Shown here: positions 17,206 to 25,838 of the stretch, piece by piece
Layout of the letters: each line of letters opens with the position of its first letter
Numbering within the stretch: the first letter of the stretch is position 1
DNA from: Opitutaceae bacterium
Lineage (GTDB): Bacteria; Verrucomicrobiota; Verrucomicrobiia; Opitutales; Opitutaceae
Length of the DNA: 44,153 nt
Assembly: GCA_016795545.1 (NCBI GenBank)
Contig: JAEUGX010000093.1
Coordinates: forward strand, 1-44,153
Direction of reading: 5' to 3'
Made by a program: the position numbers and the translations under genes
The notes under the pieces: generated by a model
Databases searched by the model: none
What the model was told of the DNA's origin: nothing
What the model saw: the letters and a program-made list of their open reading frames with translations, nothing else

Positions 17206-17243
17206 ACCCTATTTGACATAGGGTATATTACCTATCTTCTAAT
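17206..17243 (+). promoter_or_regulatory. Palindromic operator overlapping a TTGACA promoter box
   Basis: ACCCTAT-TTGAC-ATAGGGT (17206-17224) is a perfect 7-bp inverted repeat whose centre supplies TTGACA (17213-17218), a consensus -35 box. TCTAAT at 17238-17243 gives a possible -10 with a 19-bp spacer, slightly long. The region is AT-rich and lies about 56 bp before the receiver-protein ATG at 17300. A regulator binding the palindrome would block or replace RNA polymerase contact with -35. The regulator's identity is unknown. Confidence 0.5.
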
Positions 17244-17299
17244 TTAAGTATCTGCCTGATCGGCCGATTAACCCCCTTCCTAGCCACTACCAAGAGTAC

Positions 17300-17719
17300 A
17301 TGACTGCTTCTGCGAATTCTCCTTCTTCGGCTGAACTTTCCCGTGAATGGATGCTGGTGATCGACGACGACGAACCGATCCACCGGATGATCTGCGAAAT
17401 GCTCAACGATTCGGGAATCGAAATCGTTTGTGCGAGCGACGCCGAAGCCGGGCTGAAGGCCCTGGACCGCAACCGGACGGAGCCGGTGCTGGTCCTGATC
17501 GATGTGCTGATGCCGGGAATGGACGGACTGACGCTGGCCCGGAAGCTCGGTTCGCGTCTGACGCGCGGCAAGCTCGCGATCATGAGCGGCCATCTGAGCA
17601 ATCTATCCTGGTGGCCGGTCGACCTGCGTGAGCTGCCCTACCTTGGAAAACCTTTTCGCATGGCGGAACTGAAGGAACTGCTGGCGGCGGCGCGCCTGGA
17701 ATCGCGTCGCGAAACCTGA
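17300..17719 (+). CDS. Stand-alone response-regulator receiver (CheY-like)
   Basis: A 139-residue single receiver domain with no output domain. The acidic pair is in LVIDDDEPIH and the phospho-acceptor Asp in LVLIDVLMPGMDG. The Thr/Ser switch is in IMSGH and the conserved Lys in YLGKPF. A short N-terminal tail (MTASANSPSSAELSREW) precedes it. It should be phosphorylated by an unlinked histidine kinase and act by protein contact. The downstream cNMP-domain membrane protein starts 13 bp after its stop, so the two are almost certainly co-transcribed and may be functional partners. The palindromic promoter region lies directly upstream. Confidence 0.9.
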   Translation: MTASANSPSSAELSREWMLVIDDDEPIHRMICEMLNDSGIEIVCASDAEAGLKALDRNRTEPVLVLIDVLMPGMDGLTLARKLGSRLTRGKLAIMSGHLSNLSWWPVDLRELPYLGKPFRMAELKELLAAARLESRRET

Positions 17720-17732
17720 TCCGGGGACAGCC

Positions 17733-19661
17733 ATGGAAATCAATCTCACCCTGACAGCCAAGCGGTGGCAGCTCGCGTCCCAGGTACAGCGCGGCAAGCC
17801 GCATGGCGGCGTGCTGCTGGTCAAGAACGTGCCGGAGCGGACCTACCTGGCGATCACGCCGGCGCAATGGCAGGTGCTGGTGCGCTTCGCGCAGCCGCGG
17901 ACGGTGCCGCAGGCGCTGGAGGCCATCATCGAGGAGCGGGTGTGCCCGGCGCTCGGGGAATTTTACGAGCTGGTGCTGAAGGCGGTGCGGGCGCGCATCC
18001 TGGTGGAGCCGGGCCAGCCCGCCGCGCCCAGGCCGGCGGTCAACTGGGTCGTGGCCGTGCGTCCGACGCGGCTGCGGCTGGCCCTGTGGGGGCTGCTGGC
18101 GGCGGGTCTCGGCTTCACGGCCGCGCTCGAGCCGGAACTGCCGCGGTCGCTCGTTGACGTCGCGGCGGGCCTGGGGGTGTTTGCCGTCGCCTGGCTGGCG
18201 GGCCAGGCGCTGGCGGCGTCGCTGGTGCGCGGCGCCGGCGGCGAGGTGTACGTCCGCCGGGGCTGGATCCTGCAGACCGACGACGCGTGCCTGCTCACGC
18301 CGTCGGAGCAGCGCACCATCGCGGTGGCGCCGCTGGCGCTGCTGTCCACCGCCACGGGGCTGCTGGCGTGGCAGCGGCCGGAGTGGAGCCTGGTGCCGCT
18401 GGTCGGGCTGCTGTTCTGGATGCGCCCGATCGTGGGCGGCGGCATCAACCGCATGATCCGCGTCGGCGCCGAGCACCGGCTGAGCGACGCCGAGCACGCG
18501 TTCGTCTTTCCCCCGAACCGCTCGCCGCGCATGCGCTGGCGCCTGCTGCGGCACGGCCTGCGCAACCCGACCACCTGGCTCGAGATCGGCTACGGCGTGC
18601 TGTGGACGCTGGCCCTCGGTTACTTCTTCGGCGTGCTGACGGACGTGCCGCCGTGGAAGCTCGAGTTTTGGCAGGCCAACGGCACGCGGGTGTCCCAGGC
18701 GATCTTCGGGTCGCTCTTCCTGCTGGGCCTCTTCTACGTCGGGTCCGAGACCTTCCTCTTCCTGCGCGACCGGGCCCGGGCGCGGCGCGAGACCCTGCGC
18801 CTGTGGTGGCGGCGCTGGCTGGGCCGCCGGCGGCAGCCGACGGACGAGAGCGCGCGCCTGCGCGCCGTGCTGCGCTCGCCGCTGCTGCGGATGCTGCCGC
18901 CGCCCGAACAGCAGGCGGTGGCGTCGGCCCTGCAGCCGCACGCGGTCGGCCCCTGGCGGGTCATCCAGCAGCCGACCGAGCCGGTCACCCACGTGTCGCT
19001 CGTGCTCTCGGGCCGCGTCGGCGTGTACCGCCGGCTGCCGTCCGGCCGCCGCGTGCTCGTCCAGATCCTGTGCGAGGACGACCTCGTCGGCCTGCATGCC
19101 GTCGCCGATCCCGAGCACCCCGAGTTTCTCTACCGCACGCTCTCGCCGGTCCTGCTGCTCCGCCTGGAGCGGGCCCGGGCGGAGGAGCTGGTGCTGTCGC
19201 GGCTGACGCCGCCCATCATCGCGAACCAGGTGCAGAAGCTGCCGTTCCTCTCCCGCATCAGCCTCTGCCAGAACTGGCACGTCCAGGCCATCCAGCGCTT
19301 CGCCGAGCTGTCGCGCATCGCCGACTTCGGCACGGACAAGACCATCCTGCAGTCGGGCTTCTACAGCGAGAATTTCTACATCATGTTCGAGGGCGAGGCG
19401 AAGATCCTCAGCAAGGGCCGCGTGCGGGGCGTCATCCGCGGCAGCGACTTCTTCGGCGAGATCGGCCTCCTGCAGAACAGCAACGCGACCGCCCAGGTGA
19501 TGGCGGGGGCCAACGCGCGCTGCCTCTGCATCCCGCGCCGCGAGTTCCTCCGCTTCGTGGCCCACAACTACACGGTCGCCCTGGAACTCGAACGGGTCAG
19601 CTCGCAGCGGCTCGGCCACCCGATCTTCCCCCTCTCGCCGGACAATTTCCGGACGATCTGA
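17733..19661 (+). CDS. Membrane protein with PqqD-like, inactive M50-like and two cNMP-binding domains
   Basis: A 642-residue protein. Residues 15-95 look like a PqqD-type winged helix (LAITPAQWQVLVRFAQPRTV...). Residues 110-345 hold several membrane helices in an order that recalls M50 / YydH-type membrane metalloproteases. The expected HExxH position reads LAGQALAASLV (155-165) and the second-site NPxxxxDG position reads MRPIVGGGINRM (230-241), so both zinc motifs appear lost. Two cyclic-nucleotide-binding-like domains follow: about 385-485, and 505-615 with SDFFGEIGLLQNSNATAQV. The second lacks the usual Arg after GEIALL, so classical cAMP binding is doubtful. It follows the receiver gene by 13 bp. 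I infer a sensory or scaffold role in the inner membrane; the M50 relationship is my reading of the helix and motif layout. Confidence 0.72.
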   Translation: MEINLTLTAKRWQLASQVQRGKPHGGVLLVKNVPERTYLAITPAQWQVLVRFAQPRTVPQALEAIIEERVCPALGEFYELVLKAVRARILVEPGQPAAPRPAVNWVVAVRPTRLRLALWGLLAAGLGFTAALEPELPRSLVDVAAGLGVFAVAWLAGQALAASLVRGAGGEVYVRRGWILQTDDACLLTPSEQRTIAVAPLALLSTATGLLAWQRPEWSLVPLVGLLFWMRPIVGGGINRMIRVGAEHRLSDAEHAFVFPPNRSPRMRWRLLRHGLRNPTTWLEIGYGVLWTLALGYFFGVLTDVPPWKLEFWQANGTRVSQAIFGSLFLLGLFYVGSETFLFLRDRARARRETLRLWWRRWLGRRRQPTDESARLRAVLRSPLLRMLPPPEQQAVASALQPHAVGPWRVIQQPTEPVTHVSLVLSGRVGVYRRLPSGRRVLVQILCEDDLVGLHAVADPEHPEFLYRTLSPVLLLRLERARAEELVLSRLTPPIIANQVQKLPFLSRISLCQNWHVQAIQRFAELSRIADFGTDKTILQSGFYSENFYIMFEGEAKILSKGRVRGVIRGSDFFGEIGLLQNSNATAQVMAGANARCLCIPRREFLRFVAHNYTVALELERVSSQRLGHPIFPLSPDNFRTI

Positions 19662-19679
19662 TCCCTGGGCGGGAATCAG
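19658..19679 (+). terminator. Hairpin overlapping the stop codon of the cNMP-domain gene
   Basis: CTGAT-CCC, loop TGGGC, GGG-A-ATCAG forms an 8-bp stem with one bulged A that includes the TGA stop. No T-run follows; a 120-bp repeat begins immediately after. It could act as an RNA 3'-end stabiliser or weak terminator. Confidence 0.35.
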
Positions 19680-19799
19680 GCAGTGGGACGCGTCGCCGGC
19701 CGGGCGAACTTTCGTGCCCTTCGCCGCTCCCCTCCTCCCCGTAACCCTGCCCGGGAGGGCGGAGATCCGCCGTCCGACTTGATCATCACGGCAACGGCA
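19680..19799 (-). repeat. Interspersed 120-bp repeat, copy A (convergent gap)
   Basis: Read on the minus strand, this copy is colinear with copies at 28456-28574 and 33837-33956. Shared blocks are a TGCCGTTG head, GATGATCAAGTCGGACGGCGG, a central GC hairpin ending CCCGGGCAGGG, ACGGGGA, a purine-rich G run, GTTCG-CCGG, and a GACGCGTC tail (19687-19694). The left arm of the central hairpin differs, leaving one mismatch and a wobble. It lies between the end of the cNMP-domain gene and the end of the fused spermidine-synthase gene, which face each other. Confidence 0.85.
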
Positions 19800-19871
19800 T
19801 GGGCGCAGCGCCGATTTGCGGAATTAGCGGGCGACTTACCGGTTGAACGACACTGGCGGGCGGGCGGCGGC

Positions 19872-22133
19872 CTACTTGAGGACTCCGAGCAGGCTGGCGT
19901 GGTCGTCGGTCCAGAGGATCGGCGGGCGCGGGTGCGCGGGCTCGGCGGAGATGGCGGTGCGGACGAGTTCGCCTTCGAAGAAGCGCGCGTCCCGGGTGAG
20001 CAGCATCCAGGTCGTGCTGTAGAGCCACCAGTCCTCCTTCTCCGGCTCGTCCTCGAGCGTGACGCACGCCAGCTGGTATTCGGCGGCCAGGCCGGCGACC
20101 ACCGGCTTGAGGTCGAGGTAGCGGTTAGAGATGTGCACGGCGATGACACCGCCGGGCCGCAGGTGGCCGAGATACACGGCGAAGGCCTCGCGGGTGAGCA
20201 GGTGCACCGGGATCGAGTCGCTGCTGAACGCGTCCAGCGCCAGCAGATCGAACTGCCGCGGCCGGCCGCGGGCCAGCTCCTCCTCCAGCACCAGGCGCGC
20301 GTCGCCCAGCGCCACCTCGAGGTCGGCCGGGCTGTGCTCGAGGTAGGTGAAGCGATGGCGGGCCAGGTGCTCGATCACGGGGTTGATCTCGAAGAAGCAG
20401 AACGTGTCGCCGGGCCGCCCGTAGGCGGCGAGGGTGCCGGTGCCGAGCCCGACCAGCCCGACCCGGCGGGTCCCGGGGAACTGGTCGATCGCGCGCCCGA
20501 TGCCGCTCGCGGCTCCGTAGTAGGTGGTGGCCCACCAGGAGCGATCGGGTCCGGTGAACTGCAGGCCGTGGGTGGTGCCGCCGTGCGCCAGCAGGAAGAA
20601 ATGCGAGTCGGGCTGGTCGGCGTTGAACTCCTTGACCTGGAGCGTGCCGTAGAAATTGCGCGCGGCGTCGCGCACCCAGCGGCGGTCTTCGACCGCCTCG
20701 ATGATGAAGGCCATCCCGAGCAGGACCGAGAGCATGAGCGGCACGGCGGGCATCCGCCGGGTCCAGGTCGGGGCCGGCACCCGCCCGCCCCCGCGCAGGC
20801 CGGCCAGCAGGAGGAGGAGCACGGCGACGATCTCGCGCCAGCGCTCCGCGTGGAACCGCTGCCACTCGAGCGCGCAGGCGGCCAGCCAGCCCTCGACCCC
20901 GTCCGCCGCCTTCGCGCGCAGCAGCGGGATCAACAGCGAGAGCGCGAGGGCGCCGACGGCCGCGCCGAGCGCGAGCGGCCGGGCCTGGTGGAGGAGGCAG
21001 ATCACGCCGACCAGGTAGGCCAGGAAAACCAGGCCGGCCTGGAGCTCGTAGTAGCCGTCGAGCAGCAGCGGCGCCCCGAGGGCGACGAGCGCGCCGCCGC
21101 CGGCGCCGCCCGCGGCGACGTACAGGTAGTAGCGGGTGAGCCGCTGCGGGGCCGGCCGCAGGCGGTACAGCTCCCCGTGGCAGACCATGCAGGCGGCGAA
21201 CAGGGTCAGGCTGTAGGTGGCGATCTGCACGGGCAGCCGCACCGCCGAGCCAGCGGACAGCAGGTAGGCGACCGCGCCGGCGCCGGCGGCGAACAGGCCG
21301 ACCCAGGGGCCGCGGGCGTACCAGCGGGGATGGTCGAAGGCCAGGATGAAGCTGAGCAGGTAGAGCCCGAGAGGCAGGATCCACAGGAAGGGGATGACGG
21401 CGACGTCGAGGCAGAGTTTGTTGGTCGTGCCCATTAGCAGGACCGAAGCCGCGGCCGGGAGCAGCACCCACAGCAGGCGGTCGGCGGCGGTCGGGCCGGC
21501 CGCGAACGGATCCGTCTCGGCCGCCGCCTGGCCCGCGGCGGGGCCCGCGCCGGCCAGGCGCCGGACCCGCCAGGCGCAGCCGGCGCAGAGCGCGACGAAC
21601 CCGAGGTGCCCCGCGGACCAGCCGAGCCCCTGGGCGGCGCGTGACGTGAGCGGCTCGAGCACGAACGGGAACGCCAGCAGGGCGAGCAGCGAGCCGGCGT
21701 TCGACAGCGCGTAAAGCCGGTACGGCGGCACGCCCGGATGCGCCAGGCTGAACCAGCGCTGCACCAGCGGCCCGGTGGCGGAGAGGAGCAGGTAGGGCAG
21801 CCCGATCGTGGCGGCCAGCAGCAGCAGGATGCGGAGCGTCGGCTCGTCGCCGGGCGCCGGCTTCCACCCGGCGTCGGGTGTGATCGGAAGCCACAGCAGC
21901 GACGCCGCGAGCAGGACGAGATGGACCGCCGCCTGGGTCCGCGGCCGCAGCCGGTCCGTGAGCCAGTGCGCGTAGGCGTAGCCGCCGAGCAGGACCGTTT
22001 GGAAGAAAAGCAGGCACGTGGTCCAGACAGCGGGCGTCCCGCCGAACCAGGGCAGGATGTACTTTCCGATCAGCGGCTGGACCAGAAAAAGCAGGAAGGC
22101 GCCGGTGAAGATCGTCAGCGCGGGCAGGGCCAT
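19872..22133 (-). CDS. Multi-pass membrane protein fused to a spermidine-synthase-like domain
   Basis: A 753-residue protein starting at ATG 22133; a TTG four codons upstream is possible but less likely. The first about 480 residues form many hydrophobic helices, beginning FTGAFLLFLVQPLIGKYILPW, typical of fused MFS/spermidine-synthase proteins. The C-terminal third is a class I methyltransferase/spermidine-synthase fold. It has VGLVGLGTGTLAAYG near residue 555, the acidic FFEINP strand, GDARL, and DLLALDAFSSDSIPVHLLT. The soluble part resembles spermidine synthases, but this fused family is not shown to make spermidine, and the substrate is unknown. It stands alone between convergent and same-strand neighbours. 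Confidence 0.88.
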   Translation of the reverse strand: MALPALTIFTGAFLLFLVQPLIGKYILPWFGGTPAVWTTCLLFFQTVLLGGYAYAHWLTDRLRPRTQAAVHLVLLAASLLWLPITPDAGWKPAPGDEPTLRILLLLAATIGLPYLLLSATGPLVQRWFSLAHPGVPPYRLYALSNAGSLLALLAFPFVLEPLTSRAAQGLGWSAGHLGFVALCAGCAWRVRRLAGAGPAAGQAAAETDPFAAGPTAADRLLWVLLPAAASVLLMGTTNKLCLDVAVIPFLWILPLGLYLLSFILAFDHPRWYARGPWVGLFAAGAGAVAYLLSAGSAVRLPVQIATYSLTLFAACMVCHGELYRLRPAPQRLTRYYLYVAAGGAGGGALVALGAPLLLDGYYELQAGLVFLAYLVGVICLLHQARPLALGAAVGALALSLLIPLLRAKAADGVEGWLAACALEWQRFHAERWREIVAVLLLLLAGLRGGGRVPAPTWTRRMPAVPLMLSVLLGMAFIIEAVEDRRWVRDAARNFYGTLQVKEFNADQPDSHFFLLAHGGTTHGLQFTGPDRSWWATTYYGAASGIGRAIDQFPGTRRVGLVGLGTGTLAAYGRPGDTFCFFEINPVIEHLARHRFTYLEHSPADLEVALGDARLVLEEELARGRPRQFDLLALDAFSSDSIPVHLLTREAFAVYLGHLRPGGVIAVHISNRYLDLKPVVAGLAAEYQLACVTLEDEPEKEDWWLYSTTWMLLTRDARFFEGELVRTAISAEPAHPRPPILWTDDHASLLGVLK

Positions 22134-22242
22134 CGCCGCAGTCAAAGCCGGGAAGCCCCCAAGCTCAAGCGCAGGGAAGTTTCCGGAAGGCGGGGCCGGA
22201 AACGCGGGGCGTGCCCCTTAAAACCGACCACTGAGCCAAGTG

Positions 22243-22259
22243 CCTGCGGAACACGCAGG
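22243..22259 (-). terminator. Hairpin downstream of the HAD phosphatase gene
   Basis: CCTGCG-GAACA-CGCAGG is a perfect 6-bp stem about 53 bp past the phosphatase stop. It has no T-run. A second short GGGGC-GT-GCCCC repeat lies at 22206-22217. Termination is possible but unproven. Confidence 0.3.
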
Positions 22260-22311
22260 AGAACGAGGTCGGTGGCCCGCGAAGGAAGGGAGGCGGGGTG
22301 CCGGGCACGGG

Positions 22312-22980
22312 CTATCGCACGTTGTAGAAGGGGTTCGGGAGCTTGAAGGTGCGTTCGGCGAAGCCGTTGGCCAGGTCGCTGTTCTGGTCGCCGATGTTGG
22401 CGATGATCACATAGCCGTCCCGGGTCAGCTGGCGGCGCACCTCGGTTTTGAATCCGGCGGAGGTGAGCTGCGGGTCGGACACCGGCTTGTAGTAGATCCT
22501 GGTCCACGTCTCGTAGCCGACCTGGCGCAGGTTGCGCTCGGTGGCGGTGCGCTGGGTCTCGGTGCGGCCGGTGATGAAGAAGATGTCCACCTTGCCGCGC
22601 ACCGCCGTGTCGTAGACCGTCTGCATGGGGATGATCGCCTGCGCCTGGCCTTCCTCGACCCAGTCGTCCCAGATCTTCGGCACGTAGCCGAAGTCGTTGG
22701 CCTGGATGTGCCGGAGATTGGTCAGCGTGGTCTCGTCGATGTCGAACACCACCGCCATCTTCTTGTCCTTGGCGCCGCGCGGGATCCGCTTGGTCAGGTA
22801 GCGGTTGGCGTCGAGCGCGACGCGGGCGACGGCCCGCGCATATTCGCCGGAGCTGATGTACGCGACGATCTCCTGCTTGTGGACGGAGAGGTTGACCGGC
22901 TCTACGGCCGGCGCCGGGGCGACGGCGAGGAACCCGGCGACGATGAGTGCCGGGACGGGGCGGAGGAGGCGTGGCATCAT
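22312..22980 (-). CDS. HAD-superfamily acid phosphatase, secreted
   Basis: A 222-residue exported phosphatase of the class B/C (lipoprotein e(P4)-like) acid phosphatase group. It has a signal peptide (LLRPVPALIVAGFLAVAPAPA). HAD motif I is VVFDIDETTLTNL, motif II is FFITGRTETQR, and a later acidic motif lies in IANIGDQNSDL. The catalytic Asp pair is intact. These enzymes act in the periplasm or envelope and remove phosphate from nucleotides and other monoesters. There is no lipobox cysteine after the signal, so it is probably soluble. ATG 22980 and ATG 22977 are adjacent and equally possible starts. It is divergent from the DUF885 gene. Confidence 0.88.
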   Translation of the reverse strand: MMPRLLRPVPALIVAGFLAVAPAPAVEPVNLSVHKQEIVAYISSGEYARAVARVALDANRYLTKRIPRGAKDKKMAVVFDIDETTLTNLRHIQANDFGYVPKIWDDWVEEGQAQAIIPMQTVYDTAVRGKVDIFFITGRTETQRTATERNLRQVGYETWTRIYYKPVSDPQLTSAGFKTEVRRQLTRDGYVIIANIGDQNSDLANGFAERTFKLPNPFYNVR

Positions 22981-23087
22981 GGGACGAAACTAAGCGGGAC
23001 GGAGGGGGAAACTCAACCGTCCAATGCACGGCCGCCGGCGCCGCAAACCCACTTGAACCGGCCGGCGTCGCGTGGTGGCATCGCCCC

Positions 23088-24842
23088 ATGCAAAAATTCA
23101 CCTGCTGCCTGCTGGCGGTCTTGGCCGTTCCGCTCACCGCCGCGCCGACCCCGCTGGATCGGATGTTCGCTGACTTCTGGGAGGAGAGCCTGGCGGCGGA
23201 CCCCGTCAGCGCGACCTTCTGCGGCGACAACCGCTACAACGACCGCTTCGGGCCGACGTCCTCGGCCGAGGCGATCGCCGGCCAGCGCCGGCTGGCTGAG
23301 ACATACCTGGCGCAGGCGGCGGCGCTCGATCCGTCGGCGCTGGGGGCGGAGGAGCGCATCAGCTACGACCTCTTCCGTTACCAGCACGAGATGACCCTGG
23401 AGGGCCTGCGCTACCCGTCGCATCTCCTGCCGGTCAACCAGATCTTCAGCCTGCACCTGCTCTTCGCGCAGCTCGGCTCGGGGCAGTCGGCGCAGCCGTT
23501 CGCGACGGTGGCGGACTACGAGAACTGGATCGGCCGCGCGCGCGGCTTCGGCCCGTACGTGGACGGCATCATCGGCGACATGCGGACGGGCATCACGCGC
23601 GGCATCGTGCTGCCGAAGGAGCTGGCCGCGGCGGTGATCCCCCAGCTGGCCAGCCTGGGGACGGCGGATCTCGACCAGAGCGTCTTCCTGACGCCGGTGC
23701 GCCGCCTGCCGGCGGAATTCTCCGCCGCGGACCGGGAGCGGCTGACGGCCGCCTACACGGCGCTGGTGCGCGACGAACTGGCGCCCGCCTACCGCCGGCT
23801 GCACGACTTCATGCGCGACGAGTACCTGCCGCGGTGCCGCGACACCGTGGGCTGGGGCGCGCTGCCCGGCGGCACGGAGTGGTACGCCTACCTGGCGCGG
23901 AGCTACACGACGACGACGCTGGCGCCGGACGAGATCCACCGGCTCGGCCTGGCCGAGGTCGCGCGCCTTCGCGCGCTGATGGAGGAGGCGAAGGCGGCGG
24001 TCGGATTCCGCGGCACGCTCCAGGAATTCTACCGACACCTCGACACCGACCCGTCCCTGAAGTTCAAGACGCGGGAGGACATGCAGCAGGCCTACGAGGA
24101 CCTCCGCGCGCGGGTGGAGGCGCGGGTGCCCGAGTTCTTCGGGCGGACGCCCCGGACCCCGTTCGTCATCCGGGCGGTCGAATCCTACCGCGAGCAGAAC
24201 GCGGCTCCCGCGCAATATTACCCCGGCACGCCGGACGGGCAGCGGCCGGGAATCTTCTACTATAACGCCTACCGGCCGGAAACCCGCTCCCGGTTCACCA
24301 CGGAGGCGTTCTTCGTGCACGAGGCGATCCCGGGGCACCACTTCGAGATCAGCCTCGCTCAGGAGCATGCGTCGCTGCCCGCCTTCCGCCGCTTCGGCCG
24401 GACCACCGCCTACAGCGAGGGCTGGGGGCTGTACTGCGAGATGCTCGGTCGGGAGCTGGGCTTGTACACGGATCCGCACCAGTGGGTCGGCCGGCTCTCG
24501 GCGGAGATCTGGCGGGCGTGCCGGCTGGTGATCGACACCGGGATCCACGCCAAGGGCTGGACGCGCGAGCAGGCCGTCGCCTATTTCCTGGAGCACGTCC
24601 CGCAGAGCGAGGGGGTGGCCCGGCAGGAGGTGGACCGCTACATCGCGTATCCGGGCCAGGCGCTGTCGTACAAGATCGGTGAACTGCGGCTGCGCGAGCT
24701 GCGGGCCCTGGCCGAGCGGGAGCTCGGCCCGAAGTTCAGCCTGCGCGCCTTCCACGACGAGGTCCTCGCCCACGGCTCGGTTCCGCTCGACGTGCTCGAG
24801 GCCGCCGTGAGGCGCTGGATCGCCGCGCAGCAGGCGGCCTGA
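23088..24842 (+). CDS. DUF885 family exported protein (putative metallopeptidase-like)
   Basis: A 584-residue protein of the usual DUF885 size. ATG 23088 gives a signal peptide, MQKFTCCLLAVLAVPLTAA; in-frame upstream starts lack one. Typical pieces are FWEESLAADPVSATFCGDNR at the N-terminus, an Arg/Tyr-rich YYNAYRPETRSRFTTEAF stretch, and the conserved HEAIPGHH (His411, Glu412, His417), the candidate zinc site. It is followed by AYSEGWGLYCEMLG, which contains another conserved Glu. Family knowledge suggests peptidase or hydrolase activity in the periplasm, but the substrate is undefined. The gene stops 9 bp before the convergent SRPBCC gene ends. Confidence 0.9.
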   Translation: MQKFTCCLLAVLAVPLTAAPTPLDRMFADFWEESLAADPVSATFCGDNRYNDRFGPTSSAEAIAGQRRLAETYLAQAAALDPSALGAEERISYDLFRYQHEMTLEGLRYPSHLLPVNQIFSLHLLFAQLGSGQSAQPFATVADYENWIGRARGFGPYVDGIIGDMRTGITRGIVLPKELAAAVIPQLASLGTADLDQSVFLTPVRRLPAEFSAADRERLTAAYTALVRDELAPAYRRLHDFMRDEYLPRCRDTVGWGALPGGTEWYAYLARSYTTTTLAPDEIHRLGLAEVARLRALMEEAKAAVGFRGTLQEFYRHLDTDPSLKFKTREDMQQAYEDLRARVEARVPEFFGRTPRTPFVIRAVESYREQNAAPAQYYPGTPDGQRPGIFYYNAYRPETRSRFTTEAFFVHEAIPGHHFEISLAQEHASLPAFRRFGRTTAYSEGWGLYCEMLGRELGLYTDPHQWVGRLSAEIWRACRLVIDTGIHAKGWTREQAVAYFLEHVPQSEGVARQEVDRYIAYPGQALSYKIGELRLRELRALAERELGPKFSLRAFHDEVLAHGSVPLDVLEAAVRRWIAAQQAA

Positions 24843-24851
24843 CCCGCGCGG

Positions 24852-25334
24852 TCAGATCCGCTGCGCCAGCGCCTCCAGCTGCGCGGTGGCGACGCCCCAG
24901 CCTTCGTGGAAACCCATTTGCTCGTGGGCCTCGCGGTCGGCGGCGGTCCAGTGCCGCACGCGCGCCGTGTACCGCGTGCGGCCCGGGCCGGCCTCCGCAA
25001 AGGTCAGGATGCAGGTCATGAACGGCTTGGCCGACGGCTCCCAGGCGCTGACGTAGGCGTCGGTCATCACCAGGCGCTCGTTGGGCACGACCTCCAGGTA
25101 GACGCCGCGGTTCGGGAATTCCTGGCCCTCGGGCGACTGCATGGTGATGCAGTTCGCCCCGCCGGGACGCAGGTCGATCTCGGCGCGGACGGTCTTCCAC
25201 GGCGGCGGGGTGAACCACTGGATGATGAGCGCGGGCGTGGTCCAGGCGCGGAAGAGCTTCTCGCGCGGGGCGTGCAGGACGCGTTCGAGCACGAGTTCGT
25301 GGGAGGCGGGGGCGGGCGTGGCGGAGGAGTTCAT
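24852..25334 (-). CDS. SRPBCC/AHSA1 family protein
   Basis: A 160-residue START-like domain protein. Sequence signs are the opening LVLERVLHAPREKLFRAWT, the IIQWFTPPPW turn, a GG-rich strand LRPGGANCITMQSP, and the C-terminal helix HEQMGFHEGWGVATAQLEAL. All are typical of AHSA1-like proteins often annotated as polyketide cyclase/dehydrase or activator of HSP90 ATPase-like. They bind hydrophobic ligands; the ligand is unknown. ATG 25334 (MNSSATPAPASHELV) is preferred to an upstream in-frame start whose extra residues look random. Confidence 0.88.
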   Translation of the reverse strand: MNSSATPAPASHELVLERVLHAPREKLFRAWTTPALIIQWFTPPPWKTVRAEIDLRPGGANCITMQSPEGQEFPNRGVYLEVVPNERLVMTDAYVSAWEPSAKPFMTCILTFAEAGPGRTRYTARVRHWTAADREAHEQMGFHEGWGVATAQLEALAQRI

Positions 25335-25439
25335 GGCGGAGGCAGGATTGAGGGGAGGTGTTGCAATCCTACAACGATCGGAGAGGCCCGGGGCGGACAA
25401 TCTATTTCCGGATTCCGCACGGCGTCGGCCGCGGCCGGT

Positions 25440-25838
25440 TCAGGCGACGGCCCCGACCGGGGTTTCGCGGCGGACCCGGAGGATCCGGAGCCGGCGGAGG
25501 CCGCCGGGCGTCGGCCACTCGATTTCCTGGCCCGCGCAATAGCCGAGCAGGGCGGCCCCGATGGGCGAGAGCACGGAGATCCGGCGCTGGTCGGGATCGG
25601 CGTCGGCCGGCAGCGTGACCTGGTATTCCTCCTCCTCGCGGGAGCCGAGGTCCTCGAAGCGCACGAGGCTGTTGAGGCCGACGGCGGCGGCCGGCACCGC
25701 GGAGGGTTCGAGCACGACGGCGCGGGCGAGTTCGGCCCGCAGGCGGTCGATCGTCACGTTCTTGCCGGTCGGGCCGACGAGGAGCTGGTTGACCAGGCGG
25801 TAATCCTGGGCGGTGAGGTAGAGGGCGGAAGGATTCAT
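25440..25838 (-). CDS. Rnk-like GreA/GreB-family regulator
   Basis: A 132-residue protein with the small N-terminal coiled-coil helix region (TAQDYRLVNQLLV...RLRAELARAVVLEP) and a GreA/GreB C-terminal domain. The latter shows VGLNSLVRFEDLGSREEEEY, the strand RRISVLSPIGAALLGYCAGQ and EIEWPTPGG. Rnk (regulator of nucleoside diphosphate kinase) binds RNA polymerase near the secondary channel but has a shorter coiled coil than Gre factors, so it does not stimulate cleavage. ATG 25838 matches the family length; the same frame extends upstream without recognisable sequence. Confidence 0.85.
   Translation of the reverse strand: MNPSALYLTAQDYRLVNQLLVGPTGKNVTIDRLRAELARAVVLEPSAVPAAAVGLNSLVRFEDLGSREEEEYQVTLPADADPDQRRISVLSPIGAALLGYCAGQEIEWPTPGGLRRLRILRVRRETPVGAVA

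Larger units (their letters stand above)
16915..17299. other. Intergenic region, 385 bp, hairpin on the left and AT-rich promoter region on the right
   Basis: The left part holds a terminator-like hairpin (16946-16972, then T6). The centre shows nothing I recognise. From about 17140 the sequence becomes clearly AT-rich compared with the whole window and carries the palindrome and TTGACA box annotated separately. No gene is supported. Confidence 0.6.
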
